Assembly (NCBI GenBank): GCA_052161605.1
Contig: CP197409.1
Direction: 5' to 3' (one strand)
From: JBKCUI01 sp052161605
GTDB lineage: Bacteria; Planctomycetota; Planctomycetia; Pirellulales; Pirellulaceae
DNA length: 64,000 nucleotides
Within the stretch, counting starts at the first letter, position 1; every line of letters starts with the position of its first letter. Under the pieces are notes generated by a model. That model was given only the letters and a program-made list of their open reading frames with translations, did not search any database and was not told the origin of the DNA. Both the position numbers and the translations under genes were made by a program. Positions 18,350 through 27,256 of this stretch are shown piece after piece.

Positions 18350-19441
18350 TTACTTCTTGCGTCCCGGCGGTATGGTTAAAAGCTTGGGCTGTGCCCCTGT
18401 CCCTGGAATAGGCTGGGTGACAAACACTTCGCCGACCGATTCATCCCAGCGATGCTCTAGCAACAGGTCAAAGCCCGGGTTCTGTTCTTTTACTTGGCAC
18501 GAACACGGCCCACAGATAAACTTCGATGCCGCACGAACGGTATCGCCGTTGATCCCTTTGCCAACCAACGCATACAGAACGAGTCCTCTCCCGAAAATGG
18601 GAAAGGCAATCGGTTCTTCAAAGAGTCGTAAATCCTCTTCGCTGTTCAACAGGCAGTTAACCAGAAACTGCTCCTCTGGATCATCTCGCCTGAGGCTAAG
18701 CACCGAGAAATCGATCTTCAACTGGATCTTAAGAGAGTCGAGTATTTCCGGCTTGATCTCCATCTCCTCGGCTGTGGGGAGCTTTAGCCATTCTTTATCA
18801 AGCGTTAGTTGCGTCTCGATCGCGGTGCGGGCCGCTTGATCTTTCTCCACATCGCCTGATTCCAGCAACACCCACACAGCCGATTCGCCAGCCACCAATC
18901 GCTTGGCGATCTCTTTGCGGGCGGGTGAGGTGAGCAAGGACTCCAAGGATTTGGGCCCAAGCGGAGCCGAATGAGCGATCATCCTTCGCAATTCGGATTT
19001 CTCGGGGTAGTAGGCGACCATCATTCCACTTTTGTCGTCAGCCGCGTTCCAAAGCTCCTGAATCTCCGGATCCTTGACTTCATTCGCGGTCCTCCATTCC
19101 AGCCTCGCGTAAGGTGCGAATCGTTCAGGCGAATCACCGACCCACTGTTGCTTCTCTTCGGAAGTCAGTTCCTTAGGAGTGATCACGACAACAGGGTATG
19201 CCTCGGGATTCCAGCGCTCGAGCGCGTACCGAAAAACAGGCACCTGGCAGGCGAGCAGAACTCCAGTACCGAAAAAGAACGCCATCGCGAGTCCAGCAGT
19301 CAGCCAATTCCAGCGGTGAGTTCTGAGTGAACCGCAATTTCGAAGGGATTGGCTGCGACTCATGTTTTTGCGACTCACTCTTCTGGGACTCGATCCCGAG
19401 GGGACCATCGTCACCTCGGTAGGATCTGTCGTTTTCATCAT
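18350..19441 (-). CDS. Single-pass membrane protein of the propeller operon
   Basis: A 363-residue protein I do not recognise as a named family. A basic N-terminus (~45 residues) precedes a hydrophobic segment (WLTAGLAMAFFFGTGVLLAC, about 46-65). The cysteine that ends it sits in an LLAC context, so a lipoprotein is possible though the leader is long. The motif CQVPVFRYALERW right after the membrane segment, and CGPCSCQVKEQNPGFDLL near residue 315, are distinctive; the latter is reminiscent of redox or metal sites. The body looks mixed alpha/beta and faces the periplasm. It lies between the two giant propeller genes, starting two bases after the stop of the first, so the three products probably work together. 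Confidence 0.75.
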   Translation of the reverse strand: MMKTTDPTEVTMVPSGSSPRRVSRKNMSRSQSLRNCGSLRTHRWNWLTAGLAMAFFFGTGVLLACQVPVFRYALERWNPEAYPVVVITPKELTSEEKQQWVGDSPERFAPYARLEWRTANEVKDPEIQELWNAADDKSGMMVAYYPEKSELRRMIAHSAPLGPKSLESLLTSPARKEIAKRLVAGESAVWVLLESGDVEKDQAARTAIETQLTLDKEWLKLPTAEEMEIKPEILDSLKIQLKIDFSVLSLRRDDPEEQFLVNCLLNSEEDLRLFEEPIAFPIFGRGLVLYALVGKGINGDTVRAASKFICGPCSCQVKEQNPGFDLLLEHRWDESVGEVFVTQPIPGTGAQPKLLTIPPGRKK

Positions 19442-19443
19442 GT

Positions 19444-22400
19444 TTATTCTTGCTCCGAAGATGCTGAGTTGTTTGGATCGTCCTCTCGAAGGATTTCAAC
19501 CGCTGCCATTTTGATTGGCTTGCTGCCCGCGTCGTACTGGGCGTCAAATACTAGTTTACTTTCTACCTCAATTCCGTGAAATTCACGAATGACGACTTTA
19601 GTCCGATGATTTCCCTCAGAAAGCTGAGAGAGTTCACCTGGCAGGGTTTTTCCTTGGAATTGAACGGGGAGCGAAGCGACATCGGCTAGATCTGTATCCA
19701 CGAAATACAGCTTCACACTGTACTTCGCCCCGTTCGGATTCGTTTGCAAATCCTCTGGACCGAGCAGTTCCGCTTCGAAATGTTCAAGCTGAGTTGCAGC
19801 GGAAGCGAACATCCACGGCGCCGAAACGTTGCCGCAATCGACATTCTCTTCATGGTCACTCAGCCAGCTACCGCCGGTTGAGAAACGAGGTGCAATATCG
19901 AATACGAACTCCAATCGACCCACCGCATGCGGGCGAGGATAGCCCAGCCATTCCTTACGCTCCTCGTCCAAGCGATCTCCAGGTCCCCCCAGATTGATGC
20001 CGAGTCGTTTAACCGGTGTGCTCGGTCCGACGGCACTCAAAATCCCCCAAGCGGATTGCGTCGACTTGGGCTCCATGACAACCGTAGAAGCGATCGAGAA
20101 CTGACACACGCAACCAGCGCTGGCTTCGGGAATCATAACCAAACCGTTGCCCGGTATCGCATTGATCCAGCAACCGAGCCGCTGGCCGGCAAAGTGTTGC
20201 GTCCCGGAGTCTTTGTACAAGTCGTAGTAACCGATAAAGCCCGAGCGAAAGAACATCATATTCGGCGTTGCGGTAATGATCCCACAATGGTGCCCGGGAC
20301 GACTGAATTGCCAATCATCTGCCTTGCCCGTCACCGGATGTTGACGCTGCTTGGCGGCTCCCGTTTTGAGTTCAAACGCCCATGGCTCTGCGTAGACATA
20401 CTCGTTGATAACCGCCGGACGATTCATGTAATTCGCATTCTTGGACCAAAGCTGCTTGCCAGTAGTAGCCTCTAAAACGATGAGCTTTCGCTTTTCAAAC
20501 TCACCGGACAAGAATTGTTTCCAATAGTGCCCATTCGCGTTTGCTCCACACAGCAGCAAACAGCCGTCTGAGTAGATCACGGTGAGGCTGCCTCCCCCCG
20601 CAGAGATGTTGGTCGTGTCGGTTACATCGACGGGTTGTTCCCAGACTTTCTTACCCGTTACTCGATCCAAACAGACCGCTTTGCGCATATCGAGGGCCTT
20701 CATCTCCTCTTCGGCTTTGGCCGCTGCTTCGCCGGTCAGATCCTTGAGATCCCCTTTGTCGCGGCGATAAAGTTCTTGTCGTTGCTCGCTGGTCAGCGTG
20801 CTCTCGATAAAGAACAAATGGTCAGGGCTAATCGCGATCGTCGTGTGCAGAACATTCTCACCTCGGTAGACCCATTGCAACTCCTTGGTATCGATATCAT
20901 AAGCGAATAGCCCATCGGTTTGACTCGCTACGGTAAGTCCGCGTCGGCGCATCTTCTCTTCGAGTTCTTGTCGAATCGTGCTTGTCCCGAAAAGCTGGCG
21001 ACCATCGTTCGCAACATAAGCCCAAACCCGTTCGATGCCATCTGAGGATGCAGGCGTTTGATATGTGTGCTTGACTTGGCCCGTCGCAGCATCCAACGCT
21101 ACACACTCGTCGTTGATGGCCATGAAGAGAGTGTCGTCGTTTGCGCAGAGATTGTGAGTCTCGCGGTTATTGAAAACACCCGTGCGGATCGCGCCGGGAT
21201 TTTCGAAATCCCAAAGGAACGTTCCGTTGTAAGCATCGTAGACCATGATGCTGTCGGTTCCTTGGATGAACATGCGACCGTTCGTCGACAGGGGAGCACC
21301 GGCAGCTTCGTGTCGGTTGATCATCATGCTGGGACCGGGATCTCCGTACCACAGCACCCCCAAGCCGTCTTTGACACGCATGTCATTCGACATCGAGGTG
21401 TTGGCGATGTTGCCGTACTGGTGGGTCCACTCTCCGGCTCCAGGCAATTTGCCTCTCACCAGCAAGCCAAAAGGAGCTTGTAGTTTCAACTCCCCTTCGT
21501 TGATCGTAAACAAATTGGTCAGCCACCGATCTACGGTATCACTCGCGGCCTGGCCATCAATGAGCACTCGTTTGGCGATGAAGACACCACCGCAAGGCTT
21601 CAGGAATCTCGCGATCGATTGCGGCTCAAACGAAAAGTTTCCGTTGAGCAACTGCCTCTCAGAAAGAATCAAGTTGGCAAAGTAGTTCGATAGAGGAATA
21701 TCCTCGTAGCGCAAGTTTAGAACGGTTATACGTGTCGCATGCAGACCGGCTCGTTCATAGAGTTCGCGAAGCTGGTTGCACTTTTGCTCATCTGGTTCAA
21801 GGCAGTAGATATTGAGTTGGCTTTGACGAGCCAATTCCAACGCCAATCTCCCCTCTTCATTGCCCAGCAAGAGGCAGTAGCCGTTTGTTTGACCACTGGT
21901 GGTTAGAACCTGGCTCGCGAGGTCTCGAACTTGAGCAGCAACATCGTCATTTGGGAACGGATCCGAATAAGGCCCGGGCCATTTGGCGATCTCTGTGGCG
22001 ATGTCTGTGGCGATCTCGGCGTTTTTGTCTGCATCGGATGGTTTGCGTTGAAACGCGTAGACAGTTCCTTCGTCAGTGCTAACCATAAGGGTATCATCGT
22101 TGGCAGCCAGTCCCATGGCGTTACCATTGACAGCCGACTCCCATCGCAGCTCGCCAGTTTGCCGATCCAGTGCTACAACTCGATCTTTGCCACCGACAAT
22201 AACTAAATCGTTGGTCGCGATCATGGTCCCGTCTAGATCGCATGGAAATTCCCAGATCACACCTACGCCTTGGTACTCTTTGATCTTTTGCTCCGCTTGA
22301 GCCAATTTTTCGGGCTCTCTCAAAACCTTGCGGGAGCGGAGGAACCATTCTTGTTTCAGCTTGCTAGCTTGGGCGTGCTCTTCCCGATCGACCGCAAAGA

Positions 22401-23412
22401 TTTTTTCTCCGTCGAGAAGATAGGCTTTGTCCTCCGCGAGAACCATCAATCGGCCCGAAATGTAGCCAGCCCCAAGCTCACCGGTATTCTCGTCCATCGC
22501 TAGAAAATGATGAGGCCCACCCGCATAGATTTGCCCATCACCGAGGACCGCTTTGGTTCCACCGACCACGCCACCCGCATCAGTTCGCCATGAGTACTTT
22601 CGTTGAAAGAGAATCTCACCTGTTTCCTTAGACACAGCAACCGGCAGGGAGCGGCCAGAGGGTACGAATAACGTCGTGTCATTGGCGAGCAGATAGCCTT
22701 GAGGAGACAGATCGTTTCGACCCGCGTCGGCTTGACTGATTCGATCGTTTCGCCAGATGATTTCGCCGGTTCGAGCGTTAGCAGCACACAGGTAAACTTG
22801 TTCGTGCGGAAACACACCTGCACCGAAGTAAGCAATCTCACCGTCGACCAATACGCCCGTTCGGACCGGCCATCGCGAGATCATTTCACCACGTGCCAGC
22901 AGTCGATCGTCCTTCGGGGCTACTTGATACTTCCAAACCAGCGATCCGCTGCGTGCCTCGAGGCAATAGACCCAGCCGTCGTCCGACCCAAAGTAGACGC
23001 AACCGAACGCGTAGGACGGAGCAAGTCGAATCGGCCCCTCGGTGAAAAAGCTCCAAATTTCTTTGCCCGTCTTTTCCTCTCGACAATACAAGCGATGATC
23101 CACGGTACTACCGAAGTAAACGTGACCATCGACCAAGAGCATTTGAGGTGCGGCATCAAAAGTCACACGAGGCAGCATGATATGCCCCTCGATAGGAGTC
23201 GTTCGGGAGCCCGACCACGCTTTCTCAGGCTTGGACGACGACTGATAGGTCCACGCCAGCGTTAGCTCCGGGGCGAGCGAATTAGATTGAAATCCTGTTC
23301 TCGCTCGGTTACCAAGATAGTCTCCCCAGTCTCCCCCCAATCCAACAACACCTACGCCAGAAAAATAAATCGCTGCTGCGATGCCTGTAATGCCTACCGA
23401 TCGTGCTCTCAT
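19444..23412 (-). CDS. Giant secreted PQQ-like beta-propeller protein with methyltransferase-like insert (paralog 2)
   Basis: A 1322-residue protein, first gene of the operon. The start at 23412 (AGGAG ten bases upstream) gives a signal-like segment (ARSVGITGIAAAIYFSGVGVVGL); the frame continues to 23613 but the added residues are Arg-rich and unlike a leader. Propeller repeats fill ~30-500 and ~650-1150 (EEKTGKEIWSF, EARSGSLVWKY, DRQTGELRWES, DAYNGTFLWDF). Residues ~505-620 read as a class I methyltransferase-like fold: GYCLLLGNEEGRLALELA, acidic YCLEPDE at strand 2, ITVLNLRYEDIPL, then FLKPCGGVFIAKR. A malectin-like domain (YSVKLYFVDTDLADV) ends the protein. An enzyme using SAM outside the cytoplasm would be odd, so the insert may be non-catalytic. 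Confidence 0.82.
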   Translation of the reverse strand: MRARSVGITGIAAAIYFSGVGVVGLGGDWGDYLGNRARTGFQSNSLAPELTLAWTYQSSSKPEKAWSGSRTTPIEGHIMLPRVTFDAAPQMLLVDGHVYFGSTVDHRLYCREEKTGKEIWSFFTEGPIRLAPSYAFGCVYFGSDDGWVYCLEARSGSLVWKYQVAPKDDRLLARGEMISRWPVRTGVLVDGEIAYFGAGVFPHEQVYLCAANARTGEIIWRNDRISQADAGRNDLSPQGYLLANDTTLFVPSGRSLPVAVSKETGEILFQRKYSWRTDAGGVVGGTKAVLGDGQIYAGGPHHFLAMDENTGELGAGYISGRLMVLAEDKAYLLDGEKIFAVDREEHAQASKLKQEWFLRSRKVLREPEKLAQAEQKIKEYQGVGVIWEFPCDLDGTMIATNDLVIVGGKDRVVALDRQTGELRWESAVNGNAMGLAANDDTLMVSTDEGTVYAFQRKPSDADKNAEIATDIATEIAKWPGPYSDPFPNDDVAAQVRDLASQVLTTSGQTNGYCLLLGNEEGRLALELARQSQLNIYCLEPDEQKCNQLRELYERAGLHATRITVLNLRYEDIPLSNYFANLILSERQLLNGNFSFEPQSIARFLKPCGGVFIAKRVLIDGQAASDTVDRWLTNLFTINEGELKLQAPFGLLVRGKLPGAGEWTHQYGNIANTSMSNDMRVKDGLGVLWYGDPGPSMMINRHEAAGAPLSTNGRMFIQGTDSIMVYDAYNGTFLWDFENPGAIRTGVFNNRETHNLCANDDTLFMAINDECVALDAATGQVKHTYQTPASSDGIERVWAYVANDGRQLFGTSTIRQELEEKMRRRGLTVASQTDGLFAYDIDTKELQWVYRGENVLHTTIAISPDHLFFIESTLTSEQRQELYRRDKGDLKDLTGEAAAKAEEEMKALDMRKAVCLDRVTGKKVWEQPVDVTDTTNISAGGGSLTVIYSDGCLLLCGANANGHYWKQFLSGEFEKRKLIVLEATTGKQLWSKNANYMNRPAVINEYVYAEPWAFELKTGAAKQRQHPVTGKADDWQFSRPGHHCGIITATPNMMFFRSGFIGYYDLYKDSGTQHFAGQRLGCWINAIPGNGLVMIPEASAGCVCQFSIASTVVMEPKSTQSAWGILSAVGPSTPVKRLGINLGGPGDRLDEERKEWLGYPRPHAVGRLEFVFDIAPRFSTGGSWLSDHEENVDCGNVSAPWMFASAATQLEHFEAELLGPEDLQTNPNGAKYSVKLYFVDTDLADVASLPVQFQGKTLPGELSQLSEGNHRTKVVIREFHGIEVESKLVFDAQYDAGSKPIKMAAVEILREDDPNNSASSEQE

Positions 23413-23733
23413 GAGAATCGCTCCTGCTTTACTTTCTCTTCTCGGATCACCCCACTCGTGGATCTTGTCAAAGATCCTTCCCGCCATGCGTCGCACCCGA
23501 ATACCAAGCCGATCACTCGTCTCGCTGCGGGCCGCATGGCTTGGCCGCCTAACCCAATGCATGGAATGTACCAACCAAACATGAAGACAATATTTAGAAA
23601 GCCATAAGTTCATCGTAATTTAAAACTTCGATCGCTTTTCAGGCGTGGCATGTTCCCATACCATAGCGACTTAGGTGGGGCCGCAATGCGGTTACTGGTA
23701 GGAATATAAGGTACGAACTGCGAGGGGGTGAAA
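23413..23733. other. Divergent promoter region of the propeller and mod operons
   Basis: About 320 bases separate two divergent operons, so promoters for both should lie here. I see no convincing -35/-10 pair. A short palindrome CCGCAATGCGG at 23681-23691, 43 bases before the binding-protein start, is a possible operator, but it does not resemble the known ModE site. Confidence 0.3.
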
Positions 23734-25323
23734 ATGTCAAGGACAATCTTGGTGATCGCGTCGTCCGTCTTTGTTGTGGGGATGATGTTGTTCTTGTTAG
23801 CAAATAACGAGCGCAAACCGAGCACGAGTCGACAAACCTCCAACACCGATGCATCGGGCAGTTCCTCACCAGGTTCGCCCGATGATGAGATTGTACTTCT
23901 TTGTGCAGCCAGCAATCAAGCAGTCGTCGAGCAAATTCGGAAACAATACGAGCAAGAAACAGGCCGAAAGGTCTCTATCCAATTCGGCAATTCCCAATCG
24001 TTGCTGGCCCAGCTCGACATCACCAAACGGGGGGATCTCTACTTGCCCGCCGATGATAGCTTCTTGGAGATTGCCGAATCTAAGAAACTCGTGCGAGAGA
24101 TCATTCCGGTCGCTTCCATGCGAGCCGGATTGGTCGTAAAAAAGGGTAACCCCAAGAACATCCGCTCCCTGGACGATTTAACTCGCGACGATGTTCGATT
24201 TGTTCAAGCGGATGCGGAGGGTGCGGCCGTAACAAAAGTCGTCTCCTCCATTCTAAAGAAAACGGATCAATGGGAAACCATCAAGAGTGCGACCCAAGCC
24301 TTCCGTGCCACGGTTACCGAAGTCGCAGCGGATGTCCAACTCTCTGCTGCGGATGTGGGAATTGTATACAAGCCTGTTCTGGCAACGTTTCCCGAACTTG
24401 AGTTTGTTTCAATCGCTGAATTAGATCAGGGGGTTTCACAAGTTTCTATAGGTGTCGTTTCCTCCAGTCAACAGCCCACCGCTGCCCTTCATTTCGCGAG
24501 GTACATCGCATCAAAAGATAGAGGGCTGAAAATCTACCAGAACGGCGGCTACACCGTCGGCAGCGGTGACGAATGGGCGGATGTTCCGGAGTTGACCATC
24601 TACGCTGGCTCGATGTTGCGACCCGCGATTGAAGAAACGATCATTGCTTTTGAGGCTCGCGAAGGCGTTCGCGTCTCGCGCTCTTACAACGGGTGTGGAA
24701 TCCTCGTCGCCCAAATGAAAGCGGGACAGATTCCGGACGCTTACTTCGCCTGCGACAAAGAGTTTATGACGCAAATGGCTGACGTCTTCCCAGATTCTGT
24801 CGACGTATCGCAAAACGAACTTGTTATATTGGTCCCCAAGGGAAACCCACAACAGATCGGTTCTCTTCGCGATTTGACCAAACCAGGCCTGCGAGTTGGT
24901 GTCGGACATGAGAATCAGTGTGCCATGGGCTGGATCACACAGAACACGTTTCGGGAATCGGGATTGCAAACCGAGTTGATGGCGAACGTCACGGTTCAAA
25001 CCCCTTCAGGAGATATGTTGGTCAACCAAATGCGAACCGGTTCGCTCGATGCTGCGGTAGCCTACTTGAGCAATGCGGCGGGAGCGGCAGAATTCCTCGA
25101 CGCTGTCGCCATCGAAGGCATCCCTTGCTCGACGGCTGTTCAGCCATGGGGAATCGCTCGCAATTCCAAGTTCCCACTTTTAGCGGATCGCTTGTTCCAG
25201 CAAATTTGTTCTGCGGAAAGTCAAGAAACGTTCGTCGCAGAAGGGTTTCAATGGCAGATGAAGCCTAGAAAATTCCATTCATCGGCCACGACAACTACCC
25301 AGGAAGCCACCGCAGGCGAATGA
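23734..25323 (+). CDS. Double-domain ModA-like molybdate/tungstate-type binding protein
   Basis: A 529-residue exported binding protein made of two consecutive ModA-like domains, where normal ModA has one (~250 residues). A membrane anchor or signal (SRTILVIASSVFVVGMMLFLLA) is followed by a Ser-rich linker. Domain 1 (~50-280) starts VLLCAASNQAVVEQI and contains DLYLPADDSFLE; domain 2 (~285-500) starts LTIYAGSMLRPAIEETIIAFE and contains DAYFACDKEFM. Both keep the oxyanion-type layout (serine near the start, asp-rich second motif). GAGGGGG five bases before the ATG marks the start. The permease gene overlaps its end by four bases. The ligand may be molybdate, tungstate or another oxyanion. Confidence 0.85.
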   Translation: MSRTILVIASSVFVVGMMLFLLANNERKPSTSRQTSNTDASGSSSPGSPDDEIVLLCAASNQAVVEQIRKQYEQETGRKVSIQFGNSQSLLAQLDITKRGDLYLPADDSFLEIAESKKLVREIIPVASMRAGLVVKKGNPKNIRSLDDLTRDDVRFVQADAEGAAVTKVVSSILKKTDQWETIKSATQAFRATVTEVAADVQLSAADVGIVYKPVLATFPELEFVSIAELDQGVSQVSIGVVSSSQQPTAALHFARYIASKDRGLKIYQNGGYTVGSGDEWADVPELTIYAGSMLRPAIEETIIAFEAREGVRVSRSYNGCGILVAQMKAGQIPDAYFACDKEFMTQMADVFPDSVDVSQNELVILVPKGNPQQIGSLRDLTKPGLRVGVGHENQCAMGWITQNTFRESGLQTELMANVTVQTPSGDMLVNQMRTGSLDAAVAYLSNAAGAAEFLDAVAIEGIPCSTAVQPWGIARNSKFPLLADRLFQQICSAESQETFVAEGFQWQMKPRKFHSSATTTTQEATAGE

Positions 25324-26174
25324 AAGAACTCAGACAAAACCCGGCTCGCCGCGCGTACGATGCAGTCTTTTTTCTCATTATGGGGGGGCTTTCGTCGTCG
25401 TTTATTGTTCTGATCGTGCTGTTGATCATCGCGGATCTAAGCTTCACGTCGTTTTCGGAATTTCGGGCTGCATTGAACAAGCCCGAGATATGGGCCGCTT
25501 TCAAACTAACCATCATGAGTTGTACCGTTGCAGCTCTATTATCGGTCTGGGTAGCCACTCCTTTGGGGTATTTGTTGTCACGCTATCGATTCTTCGGGCA
25601 TCGGATCGTTGACACGATAGTCGACATCCCGATTGTGCTTCCACCCTTAGTGCTGGGGCTGAGTTTGTTAATTCTGTTCCATCAACCCTTTCCGTTCACG
25701 AGATGGTTCGGCGGCGGATTGATCTTGGACGAGTACTTGCGGGAGACGGTAAAGTTTCCGGTAACCTACCGATGGCCCGCTGTGATATTGGCGCAATTCA
25801 CGGTTTCGTGCGCGTTTGCAGTTCGAACAATGCGGGTCACCTTTGACCAAATCAATCCGCGTGCTGAGGACGTAGCACGAACACTCGGATGCACCCGAGC
25901 AGGAGCGTTTCTCAAGGTGGCACTACCACAAGCCACGCGCGGCATGATCACGGCAGGGACGATCGCTTGGGCGCGAGCGCTCGGTGAGTTCGGTCCGATT
26001 CTGGTCTTCGCGGGAGCGACCAGATTCCGCACCGAAGTGTTATCGACGACCGTTTTTCTCGAGCTCAGTGTCGGGCAGCTCGACGCAGCGGTTGCGGTAT
26101 CGTTGCTGATGGTGGCGATGGCGGTTGTGGTGCTTGTCGTCTTGCGTGCGATCGGGGCGGGGCTAAGCGGATGA
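25320..26174 (+). CDS. modB: ModB-type ABC transporter permease
   Basis: A 284-residue inner-membrane permease with about six hydrophobic segments. The cytoplasmic EAA-type loop that contacts the ATPase is clear: NPRAEDVARTLGCTRAGAFLKVALPQATRG (residues ~180-205), followed by WARALGEFGPILVFAG, which is characteristic of molybdate/tungstate and sulfate permeases. The N-terminal ~30 residues before the first helix pair are longer than usual. Four-base overlaps join it to the genes on both sides, so the three subunits are translationally coupled. Confidence 0.9.
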   Translation: MKELRQNPARRAYDAVFFLIMGGLSSSFIVLIVLLIIADLSFTSFSEFRAALNKPEIWAAFKLTIMSCTVAALLSVWVATPLGYLLSRYRFFGHRIVDTIVDIPIVLPPLVLGLSLLILFHQPFPFTRWFGGGLILDEYLRETVKFPVTYRWPAVILAQFTVSCAFAVRTMRVTFDQINPRAEDVARTLGCTRAGAFLKVALPQATRGMITAGTIAWARALGEFGPILVFAGATRFRTEVLSTTVFLELSVGQLDAAVAVSLLMVAMAVVVLVVLRAIGAGLSG

Positions 26175-26788
26175 TCGAAGTCAAAGAACTTGTCGTCAAA
26201 CAAGGCAATTTTACGCTGCCAAAGATTTCCTTTCGGATCGAGACCGGCAAGTATGCGGTCTTGATGGGAAAAACCGGAGCTGGGAAGTCTACAATTTTGG
26301 AATCGATATGTGGACTCCGCAAAGTGCACAGCGGTCAGATTCTGATCGATGGCGTGGATGTTACCACATGGTCCCCCCCGGACCGAAATCTGGGGTATAT
26401 GCCTCAGGATTTAGCATTGTTTCCGACTTTGAATGTTCGCGAGCATCTCGAGTTCGCCATGCGACTGAGATGGGTGCCGGCTGCAAAACGGAATGAACAA
26501 GTGTCGTTTTTGGCGGGAATCTTGGGGCTCGAGAAATTGCTTGATCGCAAGGTAAAAGGGCTAAGTGGTGGAGAGTCACAGCGAGTAGCGTTAGGCAGAG
26601 CCCTTTCTTTTGGCCCGAGGGTTTTGTTGCTGGACGAGCCGCTCAGTGCACTTGATTCCGGGACCCGTTTTACTGCGCAGAAGTTGCTAAAGGACGTCAA
26701 CCGCAAGACGGGCGTTACGGTGCTGCACGTCACACATAGCCAGGACGAAGCCAACGCGTTAGCCGACGAATGTATACAAATTAATTAA
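26171..26788 (+). CDS. ModC-like ATP-binding protein without TOBE/Mop domain
   Basis: A 205-residue ABC ATPase completing the oxyanion transporter. Walker A (GKTGAGKST, about residue 36), Q-loop (YMPQDLALFP), signature LSGGESQRV (about 130), Walker B (VLLLDEPLSALD) and H-loop (VTHSQDEA) are intact. Standard ModC is ~350 residues with a C-terminal TOBE/Mop domain that binds molybdate; here the protein stops after the ATPase core, so that regulatory domain is missing. The gene ends normally and shows no sign of a frameshift, so the short form seems genuine. Confidence 0.87.
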   Translation: MIEVKELVVKQGNFTLPKISFRIETGKYAVLMGKTGAGKSTILESICGLRKVHSGQILIDGVDVTTWSPPDRNLGYMPQDLALFPTLNVREHLEFAMRLRWVPAAKRNEQVSFLAGILGLEKLLDRKVKGLSGGESQRVALGRALSFGPRVLLLDEPLSALDSGTRFTAQKLLKDVNRKTGVTVLHVTHSQDEANALADECIQIN

Positions 26789-27256
26789 TCGCCGCTCTGC
26801 AGGCGCCTAATTTCACCCTCCCCTCGGGGAGGGTCGAGCGCCAGCTCGGGGAGGGGGGCAGGTCAGGCTTCAGGTTTAGGCTTCAGGCTTCAGGCTTAGG
26901 ATCAAGGGGTGAGATCGAGGATGAGATCAAGGGTAGGATTGAGCTGATTTGTACCTTGGGGGGCGATTCTCGGAAGAGCACCGACCAATGAAAAACTCCA
27001 GCAGATTGCGACCGAATTGCAGTCTGAACTGCGTGAGCGGGGACGGAATTTAGGAACAGTAATCTTCAGTAATCAACACTAATCTTAGATCGACGTGATC
27101 GAAGAAAAGTTTCAATGGTAACTGTTCCCGTGGTTGTACCGATTGAGGTTCGTTAACTACTACCGAGATTATTCCCCTGCCGGGGCATTCGACACTCTTC
27201 GTCCCGGAGGGGGGACGTAATATTGGTAGCCCCGATGCCCCCCCATCCGCGCTTTG
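26789..27256. repeat. Intergenic region with hairpin and tandem repeats
   Basis: No credible gene. A hairpin CCCTCCCC-TC-GGGGAGGG lies at 26816-26833, 28 bases after the transporter operon, and may act as its terminator. At 26864-26900 the words AGGCTTC/AGGTTTA repeat in tandem five times, followed by GATCAAGG/GAGATC repeats to 26937. CGTCCCGGAGGGGGGACG at about 27201-27218 is another hairpin. Confidence 0.55.

Noticed and set aside
14307..23412. Quinoprotein (PQQ) dehydrogenase activity for the giant proteins
   Set aside because: The repeats are PQQ-like, but no catalytic Asp/Glu-calcium site or disulfide pair of dehydrogenases is seen; many such propellers only bind or scaffold.
23614..23733. 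Molybdenum-cofactor riboswitch or ModE box before the transporter
   Set aside because: Neither the aptamer core nor the TATATA-type ModE palindrome can be found; only a short CCGCAATGCGG palindrome is present.
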